Source of the DNA: an uncultured Planctomycetota bacterium
GTDB taxonomy: Bacteria > Planctomycetota > Planctomycetia > Pirellulales > Thermoguttaceae
DNA: 5,499 nt
Direction of reading: 5' to 3'
NCBI GenBank assembly: GCA_902797455.1
Contig: CADBTE010000312.1
Span: forward strand, 1-5,499
The first letter of the stretch is position 1, and each line of letters opens with the position of its first letter. Of the stretch, positions 1-5,499 are shown piece by piece. A program made the translations under genes and the position numbers. A model generated the notes under the pieces. It did no database searches. It saw only the letters and a list, made by a program, of their open reading frames with translations, and was not told the origin of the DNA.

Positions 1-3000
1 AGCGCATTGATATTCTTCCCTTCCCCCTGCAGATCGGCGTAGAAGGTCAGCCGGCCGCGCACCTGGCTTTGCCCCCCGTTGAGATCGCGGCCGACATCGC
101 GCAGATTCCCATCGCGCAAAAGCAGACCGACTCGATAGACGACCGGATCGCCTAAGAGAATTCCGCCGCTGATATTAGCCGTCCCCCGAAACAGTTCGCC
201 GGTGACGGGGCGTCCCATCGACAGGGCGTTTTCGGCCAGGTGAAGCGACTGTAAAGAGGCCTCGGGATTGGGAGAGGCGATCTGCAGCACCGTTTCGTCC
301 TGACCGCCGCCTCCCTGAGCGCGGAGGATGGTTTCGCTGTCTATCACGCGGGCATCGCGCGCGCCGGAAGGGGAAATGCCCGAGACGGGAAGCCGGCCGC
401 GGAAAAATTCCTCCTGCCGAAGCGAGGTCTTTTCGGGGCCCCAGGCGGTATTGCCGAAGCGAAGTTCCCGCCCGTCGAACGAGAACGGCCCCGTCACCGA
501 CGTCACCTGGACGTTGTTGACAAAGAGATTCTCTATCCCCAGCTCGCCGAGGACCGACTCGATCCGGCCGTTGGAACTTTTTCCCCACATATGCATCTTG
601 CCGCAGAGCCCCTCAATCGGCCGGGCCAAAGAGGCGCTGTTGCGCTCGAAGATCACATCCCCTTCCCAAAGGGTCTCGACCGGCGCGCCGGGGGCGTTTT
701 GCCGAAACAGGAGATTCCCTCCCAGATTCAGGTAACCGGCCAGGCGCAGCGCGCTGAGCATGCGGCGGATATCTTCCGTCGCGGCGTTTTCGAGACGGTG
801 GTCGATCGGGAGCTGGTCGACCGTAATGGGGAAAAGACCAAACTGCCAGCTTCCGTCGGCCTCGAATCGGCTCACGGCGTTGGCGTAGAAGACCGCCGGA
901 CCGCTTCGGCCGCGAATATCCCGGGCCGTGATCTCCCCGTCGCGGTACGACAAGGTCCCCTCGAGTTCCTCGATCTTATAAGGGAAGACCGCCGGACAGA
1001 TCGAGACGCTCTTCTCGGAGGGAACGGTGTCGAACCGCAGAGAAAATTTTCCCTCTCGCGTGGAGTACGTGGCCTGAACGTGAGCGTCGGCTCGGCCGCT
1101 GAGGTGGAGATTATCGACCAATTGGCGCTTCTCCGGCTCGATCAGGGCCGCGGAGAGCTCCTCCCCCAAAGGAAAGCGCTTGATATCGATCGAAAGGGTC
1201 AAAAGCGCGTCGCCGTCGGGGGTATCGTGGATATCCCCCTCGATCCCGGCCTCGGCCCCGCTGCCGCTGACATGAAAACCGGTGAAACGCCACATGTTGT
1301 CGGCGTAGTCGATTCGGCCGGTGACACCGGAAACGGGAAAGGGGAAGCGGTCGTAACAGAACGCGCCGTCCCGGACATTGATCACCAAAGAGAATTGATT
1401 TTTGGGATTTCCGCTGTCGTCGCGCAAGCGGCGCAGCAGAACCTCGGCGTCGACCGTTCCGCTGGGGTGAAGGGCCTCGATCTCGCCGCGGCAATGCTCA
1501 GGAAGCAGACCAATGAGCCGATCACAGACGGCTATCCCCGCGCACTCGATTTTCACCTCTCCCGCCGGGGCTTTAAGCGCCGAGGCGAACGTGCCGTTTA
1601 ACGCCAGGCGGCCATCCCCCCCGCCGACACGAAAGCTCAGCGTTTCGTTCTCGTCCAAGGTCAGCTCGCCGGTGAGCCGATCTATCCGCTCGGGGAGCAT
1701 CCCCCCCTCGATCGACAAATCGCGGCACGAAAGCCGAATCTCCTTCGAGCGCCACTGGGCGCCGCGGCGCTGGAATTCCGCGTAGAGTTTCGCCGTCGTC
1801 TGAAAGCCAATCTCGCTCAAAAGCTTGGAGTCGGGGACGGGGAGGATCGCGCCGAGCCCCCGCTGACGCGCCTTTTCAATCGTCTGGCCGGTGAGAGGAA
1901 ACTCTTCCAGCTGGAGACGCACAGCGGCCTGGCCGCCGCTGTCTTGGCGGTAATCGCCCAGCAGGAGGACCGGGCCGCTTCGGCCCGTCATTCGAGAGAC
2001 CTCGACCCGGTCATTATCGGCGCGGTACTCGATAAACAGATCGGCGATCGGCTGTTCGAGAACCGCCAGCGAGACGTTTCCGCGGCACATCGAACCGGCC
2101 AGCGCGTATCGGAACCCCTCCGGGCGGGCCGCGTCGTCGGCCATCGAAAAGGTGAGGGTATTGTACCCGCGCAGCGTCTCCAGCGGCCCGTACCGAGAAG
2201 GATCTTGGATCAGCGCGCGGATGAACTCCGGACCGGTCTCGAAGTTATCGATCTCCCCGCGCAGCCGCCACCGCTTTGCGTCGGGGGAGGCGGTCATATG
2301 GATGGCGAGTTTGCGCAGATGGCTGTTCGTCCCTTCCGACTCGATACGCCACAGCGAAAGCGCCTGGGCGGCCTGCTGACCGAGAGAGTCGAGCCGCCGG
2401 GGAGCGCCGGTTTCGTCCCCCTGCCAGCCGGAACGGGAGAGATTGCGGTCAAAGTCGAACCGGCCGGAGGTCTCGCTCAGCCGCGAGGCGGATACCCCGG
2501 GGGGGAGAATGGCGCAAGTCAGGCCCGAAAGAGTATAGGGGACCCCGCCGTCGTCTTCCATGCCGTCGGCGTGGGCGGCGATCGTCGCGCCGGTGATCTC
2601 GATCGGGCACCCCTCCACGCCGCCGTCGAGGCGGGGGACGAATCGGGACAGATCTGACCGGCCGGCGCGGCGGCTGATATGGAACGTCGGATGGCGCAGC
2701 ACGATCCGGTCCAGCGCGACATTCCCGCTAAAAAGGGCGGCGCGGGAAGCCCCCACCCGAAAGAAGACCTCGTCGACACACAGACACGGCTGCTTTCCGG
2801 CGCAGCCGCCGCTCGATTTATCGCAGACCCGCACGCCGCGCATCGATATCCCCTGTTTTTCGATCAGGCGGATCGAATCGAAGTCGATTTCCAGCTCGGG
2901 AAAGATCACCGCGAGTCGATTCTCGGCGCAGCGGCGGAGAATCGAATCGGCCCGGTGTTTCAGTACCAGCGCCGACAAAAGGAGGACCAAAAAGAAAACC

Positions 3001-3092
3001 AGCAGCCCCCTTTTCGCGAGCGAGAAGAACCGCGCGCGGTTTTTTCCGCCGCTCGGTGTCTCGAAGCCGGAAGTACTGGCTGAATCGTTCAT
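1..3092 (-). CDS. AsmA-like envelope protein (large, partial: C-terminus beyond left edge)
   Basis: The minus-strand frame from the ATG at 3092-3090 stays open for 1030 codons to the window edge. This length, in a coherent protein-like frame, is the main evidence. The N-terminus is Asn/Ser/Lys/Arg-rich, followed by one hydrophobic segment at about residues 29-45 (LLVFFLVLLLSALVL) with basic residues before it, an N-in signal anchor. Residues 50-165 follow the AsmA N-terminal pattern: amphipathic segment, FPELEIDFDSIRL (64-76), 'GVRVCD', then 'LDRIVLRHPTFHISR'. The rest is predicted alternating beta-strand. Repeat-like anchors occur at L307, I428, L541 (LHPSGTVDAE), L662 (LHLSGRADAH) and L782 (LRLAGYLNLG). 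The last visible stretch (1012-1030, GRLTFYADLQGEGKNINAL) resembles the start of the AsmA-like C-terminal region, so perhaps 100-250 residues are missing. Family knowledge: AsmA/TamB/YhdP-type proteins span the periplasm from an inner-membrane anchor and are linked to phospholipid transport to the outer membrane. The exact role here is inferred. No strong Shine-Dalgarno precedes the start. The closest homologs are probably planctomycete proteins annotated as hypothetical. Confidence 0.85.
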   Translation of the reverse strand, partial: MNDSASTSGFETPSGGKNRARFFSLAKRGLLVFFLVLLLSALVLKHRADSILRRCAENRLAVIFPELEIDFDSIRLIEKQGISMRGVRVCDKSSGGCAGKQPCLCVDEVFFRVGASRAALFSGNVALDRIVLRHPTFHISRRAGRSDLSRFVPRLDGGVEGCPIEITGATIAAHADGMEDDGGVPYTLSGLTCAILPPGVSASRLSETSGRFDFDRNLSRSGWQGDETGAPRRLDSLGQQAAQALSLWRIESEGTNSHLRKLAIHMTASPDAKRWRLRGEIDNFETGPEFIRALIQDPSRYGPLETLRGYNTLTFSMADDAARPEGFRYALAGSMCRGNVSLAVLEQPIADLFIEYRADNDRVEVSRMTGRSGPVLLLGDYRQDSGGQAAVRLQLEEFPLTGQTIEKARQRGLGAILPVPDSKLLSEIGFQTTAKLYAEFQRRGAQWRSKEIRLSCRDLSIEGGMLPERIDRLTGELTLDENETLSFRVGGGDGRLALNGTFASALKAPAGEVKIECAGIAVCDRLIGLLPEHCRGEIEALHPSGTVDAEVLLRRLRDDSGNPKNQFSLVINVRDGAFCYDRFPFPVSGVTGRIDYADNMWRFTGFHVSGSGAEAGIEGDIHDTPDGDALLTLSIDIKRFPLGEELSAALIEPEKRQLVDNLHLSGRADAHVQATYSTREGKFSLRFDTVPSEKSVSICPAVFPYKIEELEGTLSYRDGEITARDIRGRSGPAVFYANAVSRFEADGSWQFGLFPITVDQLPIDHRLENAATEDIRRMLSALRLAGYLNLGGNLLFRQNAPGAPVETLWEGDVIFERNSASLARPIEGLCGKMHMWGKSSNGRIESVLGELGIENLFVNNVQVTSVTGPFSFDGRELRFGNTAWGPEKTSLRQEEFFRGRLPVSGISPSGARDARVIDSETILRAQGGGGQDETVLQIASPNPEASLQSLHLAENALSMGRPVTGELFRGTANISGGILLGDPVVYRVGLLLRDGNLRDVGRDLNGGQSQVRGRLTFYADLQGEGKNINA

Positions 3093-3118
3093 CTGTCTTG
3101 TGGGCCGCCCTTGCGGCC
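3093..3118 (-). promoter_or_regulatory. GC hairpin with AAGG loop just upstream of the AsmA-like start codon
   Basis: Read on the minus strand, GGCCGC (3118-3113) and GCGGCC (3108-3103) are perfect inverted 6-bp arms around a four-base loop AAGG (3112-3109). Ten bases (CACAAGACAG) then lead to the ATG at 3092. The AAGG is the only purine-rich Shine-Dalgarno-like core near this start, but it lies 16 bases upstream in linear sequence, farther than usual. If the stem folds, the core would be displayed in the loop. A role in translation is inference; in GC-rich DNA a short stem can arise by chance. Confidence 0.3.
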
Positions 3119-3169
3119 GCGAACGCTGAAAAATAAAACCTCTATTCCCCCCGGCAGAGAAACCGCGCC

Positions 3170-3197
3170 TTGCCCCGCGGGCGATTTCGGACATAAT
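3170..3197 (+). promoter_or_regulatory. Candidate sigma-70-like promoter for pgm
   Basis: TTGCCC (3170-3175, four of six bases of TTGACA) is separated by 16 bases from CATAAT (3192-3197, five of six bases of TATAAT). Transcription from here would begin near 3204 and leave a leader of about 145 bases before the pgm start codon. The leader includes a short CCCCG/CGGGG inverted pair around 3286-3310, too weak to call a regulatory structure. The promoter overlaps the upstream region of the divergent AsmA-like gene, so the two could influence each other. Confidence 0.4.
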
Positions 3198-3232
3198 AGT
3201 CGCAGTACTCGGGAGGGTAGTAAATTCGGGGG

Positions 3233-3261
3233 ACATTAAACAAAATAGGCCGCGCCGTCAA
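3233..3261 (-). promoter_or_regulatory. Candidate promoter for the AsmA-like gene
   Basis: On the minus strand, TTGACG (3261-3256) matches five of six bases of the sigma-70 -35 box. Downstream lie TTTAAT (3240-3235, 15-base spacer) and TAATGT (3238-3233, 17-base spacer) as imperfect -10 boxes. It would give a 5' leader of about 130 bases before the ATG at 3092, containing the AAGG-loop hairpin. The position, in an AT-richer island between divergent genes, supports it. The -10 match is poor, so this is tentative. Confidence 0.3.
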
Positions 3262-3349
3262 TACATTTCCTTGTTCGACGGACTTTCCCCCGACGAGTTC
3301 TGTCCCGGGGATTTCACGATTCAAAACAGCGCTGCGAAAGGTGATGAGA

Positions 3350-4984
3350 ATGCATCCTCTTGCTGGTCAACCGGCGACCGCCGAAATGCTGATCGACGTC
3401 GACGCCCTGTACAACGATTATTACACCAAAAAACCGGATCCGAGCGTCTACGCCCAAACGATTCTCTTCGGGACGAGCGGCCACCGGGGAACGCCGCTCA
3501 ACAGTACCTTCACCGAGGCGCATGTGCGGGCAATCGCCCAAACGGTCGTCGACTACCGCAGGATGGTCGGGTACAGCGGTCCGCTTTTCCTCGGCCGCGA
3601 CACACACGCCGTCTCGATCCCCGCGCAGAAGACCGTTCTGGAGGTCCTGGCGGCCAACGGCGTGACGGTCGTCTGGCAGGCGAACGAGGAACCGACCCCG
3701 ACGCCGGTCATCTCTCGGGCGATTTTGGTCTACAACCGCGATCACGCCGGCGCCAGCGCCGACGGCCTGATCATCACCCCCAGCCACAACCCGCCGACCG
3801 ACGGCGGGATCAAGTACAATCCCCCGCACGGCGGGGCGGCCGATACCGACGTCACCGCCTGGATGCAGAAGCGGGCCAATGAGTACCTCCGGGACGACAA
3901 CCGCGGGGTGAAGTTCGTTCCGTACGAAGAGGCGATTCAAGCGCCGAATGTCGCCACGGTCGATTTCAAGCGGGACTACATCGACGATCTGGAGTCGGTG
4001 ATCGATTTCGAGGCGATCCGCCGGGCGAACCCACATCTGGGAGTCGACCCGCTCGGCGGGGCGGCGATCCTCTACTGGAAGCCGATCGCCGAAAAATACG
4101 GTCTGGACATCACCGTCGTCAACGACAAGATCGACCCGACGTTTTCGTTTATGACGGTCGACCACGACGGGAAGATCCGGATGGACTGCTCCTCTCCCTG
4201 GTCGATGCGCCGGCTGGTGGCGATGAAGGACAAGTTCGACCTGGCCTTCGCCAACGACCCCGACTCGGACCGCCACGGGATCGTCGTCCCCTCGGTGGGG
4301 CTGATGAACCCGAATCACTATCTTTCGGCCGCGATCCGCTACCTGGCGGCCAACCGGCCGAACTGGCCGGCGGAGGCCGGTATCGGGAAGACGCTGGTCT
4401 CCAGCGCGATTATCGACCGCGTCGTCGGTGAAAGCGGACGCGAACTGGTCGAGGTTCCGGTCGGCTTTAAGTGGTTCGTCCCCGGGCTGTACAACAGTTC
4501 TCTGGCGTTCGGGGGGGAAGAATCGGCGGGAGCCAGTTTCCTCCGCAAAGACGGGACGGTCTGGACCACCGACAAGGACGGGATCATTCTCAACCTTCTG
4601 GCCGCCGAGATCCTCTCGAAGGCGGGGAAAGACCCGGGGGTTCTCTATCAGGAGATCGAGAAGAAGTTCGGCACGCCGGTCTACCGAAGAATCGACCAGC
4701 CGATCGCCGCGGAGAAAAAGAAGAACTTCGCCTCGCTGACTCCCGAGCGGGTCAGCGCCAAGGAATTGGCCGCAGAGCCAATCACCGCCACGCTGACCCG
4801 GGCGCCGGGGAACGGCGCGCCGATCGGCGGCATCAAGATGGCCTCGAAAAACGGCTGGTTCGCCGCCCGTCCCTCGGGGACAGAGAATATCTACAAGATC
4901 TACGCCGAGTCGTTCCTCGGAGAGGAACATTTACAGAAGATCCTCACCGAGGCGCAGACGATCGTCAACGCGGCGCTGGAATAA
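3350..4984 (+). CDS. pgm: Phosphoglucomutase, alpha-D-glucose-phosphate-specific
   Basis: This cytoplasmic enzyme interconverts alpha-D-glucose 1-phosphate and glucose 6-phosphate through a phosphoserine and a glucose-1,6-bisphosphate intermediate, linking glycolysis to glycogen and nucleotide-sugar synthesis. At 544 residues it is close to Escherichia coli Pgm (about 546). All family landmarks are present: FGTSGHRG (40-47); the active-site loop TPSHNPP (143-149) with catalytic Ser145; the metal loop NDPDSDRHG (302-310) with Asp303, Asp305 and Asp307; the sugar-binding loop GGEESAGASF (388-397); and the phosphate-binding loop RPSGTENIYK (507-516). The conserved block LVEVPVGFKWF (366-376) is also seen. 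GTG 3341, ATG 3344 and ATG 3350 are all in frame. I chose ATG 3350 because AAAGG (3337-3341) lies 8 bases upstream and because the protein then begins MHPLAGQPA, aligning with the MAIHNRAGQPA start of E. coli Pgm. The gene is divergent from its left neighbour and ends in its own terminator, so it is probably monocistronic. No key residue is missing. Confidence 0.97.
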   Translation: MHPLAGQPATAEMLIDVDALYNDYYTKKPDPSVYAQTILFGTSGHRGTPLNSTFTEAHVRAIAQTVVDYRRMVGYSGPLFLGRDTHAVSIPAQKTVLEVLAANGVTVVWQANEEPTPTPVISRAILVYNRDHAGASADGLIITPSHNPPTDGGIKYNPPHGGAADTDVTAWMQKRANEYLRDDNRGVKFVPYEEAIQAPNVATVDFKRDYIDDLESVIDFEAIRRANPHLGVDPLGGAAILYWKPIAEKYGLDITVVNDKIDPTFSFMTVDHDGKIRMDCSSPWSMRRLVAMKDKFDLAFANDPDSDRHGIVVPSVGLMNPNHYLSAAIRYLAANRPNWPAEAGIGKTLVSSAIIDRVVGESGRELVEVPVGFKWFVPGLYNSSLAFGGEESAGASFLRKDGTVWTTDKDGIILNLLAAEILSKAGKDPGVLYQEIEKKFGTPVYRRIDQPIAAEKKKNFASLTPERVSAKELAAEPITATLTRAPGNGAPIGGIKMASKNGWFAARPSGTENIYKIYAESFLGEEHLQKILTEAQTIVNAALE

Positions 4985-5026
4985 AAGCCCCACGCCAAGG
5001 CCGGGTTCGTTTGGTGATGTTTTCGG

Positions 5027-5060
5027 AAACGGCATGATCTTTGCGGGTCATGCCGTTTTT
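5027..5060 (+). terminator. Intrinsic (Rho-independent) terminator of pgm
   Basis: AAACGGCATGA (5027-5037) and TCATGCCGTTT (5048-5058) form a perfect 11-bp stem around a ten-base loop, and the run of five T at 5056-5060 ends the structure. It begins 42 bases after the pgm stop codon. There is only a three-base A tract on the other side, so it works mainly on plus-strand transcripts. It separates pgm from the next gene. Confidence 0.88.
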
Positions 5061-5112
5061 CATCTCATCGATTCCTTCGCGAAAGGAACAGACAAAGCTT
5101 TATGACCGCGTA

Positions 5113-5141
5113 CTTATTTTCACCGCCGGACGGGGTATAAT
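5113..5141 (+). promoter_or_regulatory. Candidate promoter for the right-hand gene
   Basis: A perfect TATAAT occurs at 5136-5141 in an AT-rich island between the pgm terminator and the next gene. The best -35 region at 17 bases is CTTATT (5113-5118), a poor match, so an activator or a non-consensus -35 would be needed. Transcription would start near 5148, leaving a short leader of about 25 bases that contains AAGGAG. Its position directly after a terminator makes an independent promoter likely. Confidence 0.5.
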
Positions 5142-5153
5142 AATTATCCTTGT

Positions 5154-5159
5154 AAGGAG
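5154..5159 (+). promoter_or_regulatory. Shine-Dalgarno sequence AAGGAG deciding the start at 5173
   Basis: AAGGAG is the core Shine-Dalgarno sequence, 13 bases before the ATG at 5173 and 19 before the in-frame ATG at 5179. The nearer start is therefore preferred, though the spacing is on the long side. It is the best ribosome-binding sequence in the window. Confidence 0.6.
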
Positions 5160-5172
5160 AGACGGTTAAAGC

Positions 5173-5499
5173 ATGGAAATGTCGGAGCTGATTGCCTACG
5201 CCAGCGAGAAGTACCAGATACGCGAAGAGCGTAAATGGGCGGACTTCCCCGGCTTTTCGGTGCTTTGTCACCCGCAGACCGGAAAATGGGTCGCGCTTTT
5301 GATGCGCCAGTGGGATACCGAGACGGGCGAGGAGATTGAGCGCTGCGACATCAAATGCGGCAGCGGCGCCCTGGGGCGGCTTTCCAAGTCTTATCTCGCC
5401 CCGCCGCTGCGGATGCGCGGCGGCAAGTGGATCAGCGTCGCCTTCGATCATCGCACGGAAAGCGGCGTGGTACGATCCCTGTTCGACGCGGCGGTCCGG
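5173..5499 (+). CDS. Uncharacterised protein with MmcQ/YjbR-like N-terminal region (partial, C-terminus beyond right edge)
   Basis: The frame from ATG 5173 is open for 109 codons to the window edge, behind AAGGAG and a TATAAT box. No signal peptide or membrane segment is visible, so the product is probably cytoplasmic. Visible features are an N-terminal helix (SELIAYASEKYQI, 4-16), then KWADFPGFSVLCHP (21-34), TGKWVALLMRQWD (36-48), a cysteine pair in ERCDIKCG (56-63; Cys58, Cys62) and LRMRGGKWISVAFD (79-92), followed by a helix (VVRSLFDAAV, 99-108). The order 'GKW-ALL', then 'K', then 'KW-V-D', then a final helix, resembles the MmcQ/YjbR (CyaY-fold) family, which is about 110-120 residues long. 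I recall similar N-termini in longer, uncharacterised proteins of Firmicutes and gut bacteria, possibly ahead of a TerB_N-type region, but that part is not in the window. The family call is tentative and no biochemical function can be given. The terminator upstream argues against an operon with pgm. Confidence 0.75.
   Translation, partial: MEMSELIAYASEKYQIREERKWADFPGFSVLCHPQTGKWVALLMRQWDTETGEEIERCDIKCGSGALGRLSKSYLAPPLRMRGGKWISVAFDHRTESGVVRSLFDAAVR

Noticed and set aside
591..1601. 336-codon plus-strand open frame
   Set aside because: It lies opposite the AsmA-like gene on the same codon boundaries and its translation is low in pattern (rich in Arg, Gly, Asp and Val). The minus-strand product shows clear family motifs, so this is a codon-bias shadow.
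1944..2657. 237-codon plus-strand open frame
   Set aside because: Another antisense shadow of the AsmA-like gene in the same register, with no recognisable domain and no ribosome-binding sequence.
3285..3311. Inverted pair CCCCG / CGGGG in the pgm leader as a possible riboswitch or attenuator
   Set aside because: Only five base pairs around a long loop, with no T run and no known riboswitch core; not enough to call a structure.
3142..3324. 60-codon minus-strand open frame in the divergent intergenic region, with a Tyr-rich stretch (PRIYYPPEYCDYYV)
   Set aside because: It starts with TTG, has no Shine-Dalgarno sequence before that start, and its third codon positions are much less GC-rich than in the neighbouring genes. 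It also overlaps the promoter candidates. A homolog in another genome would reopen the question.
4985..5026. Very short open frame (GTG ATG TTT ... TGA) between pgm and its terminator
   Set aside because: Eight codons overlapping the terminator stem, with no ribosome-binding sequence; no support as a gene.
5065..5451. 128-codon minus-strand open frame at the right end
   Set aside because: It is antisense to the right-hand gene and its promoter. The plus-strand frame has a good start, AAGGAG and coherent protein motifs, so the minus frame is a shadow.

Overview
The window is GC-rich bacterial DNA with three protein-coding genes and no RNA gene, mobile element, CRISPR array or long repeat that I can see. 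From left to right: (1) a very long minus-strand gene for an AsmA-like inner-membrane-anchored envelope protein, starting at 3092 and running off the left edge; (2) a divergent intergenic region of about 250 bp with candidate promoters on both strands; (3) a complete plus-strand phosphoglucomutase gene (pgm, 3350-4984) closed by a clear intrinsic terminator; (4) the first 109 codons of a plus-strand gene of unknown function (from 5173), with its own promoter-like sequence and a good Shine-Dalgarno sequence, running off the right edge.

Organism: a large AsmA-like protein implies a cell with an outer membrane. The style of this one, with long tandem modules marked by 'PSGxVDA'-like motifs and a 'GxLxxxxxLxGxGxNxxxLxG'-like C-terminal region, is what I associate with Planctomycetota and the wider PVC group. 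Only one of the three genes has a strong Shine-Dalgarno sequence, which also fits. This assignment is inference, of moderate to low certainty; no marker gene is present.

How the genes relate: the two left genes are divergent and each needs its own promoter, so they are not an operon. Pgm interconverts glucose-1-phosphate and glucose-6-phosphate, feeding glycogen and nucleotide-sugar (envelope polysaccharide) synthesis. The AsmA-like protein probably works in lipid movement or organisation between the two membranes. The two share an envelope theme at most. The right-hand gene is separated from pgm by a terminator and looks like an independent unit.

I found no convincing new multi-gene system. 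The most interesting points are the regular repeat of roughly 120 residues inside the AsmA-like protein, suggesting a bacterial bridge-like lipid-transfer groove; a four-cysteine cluster near its N-terminus; a small GC hairpin presenting AAGG in its loop just before its start codon; and the uncharacterised gene at the right edge.
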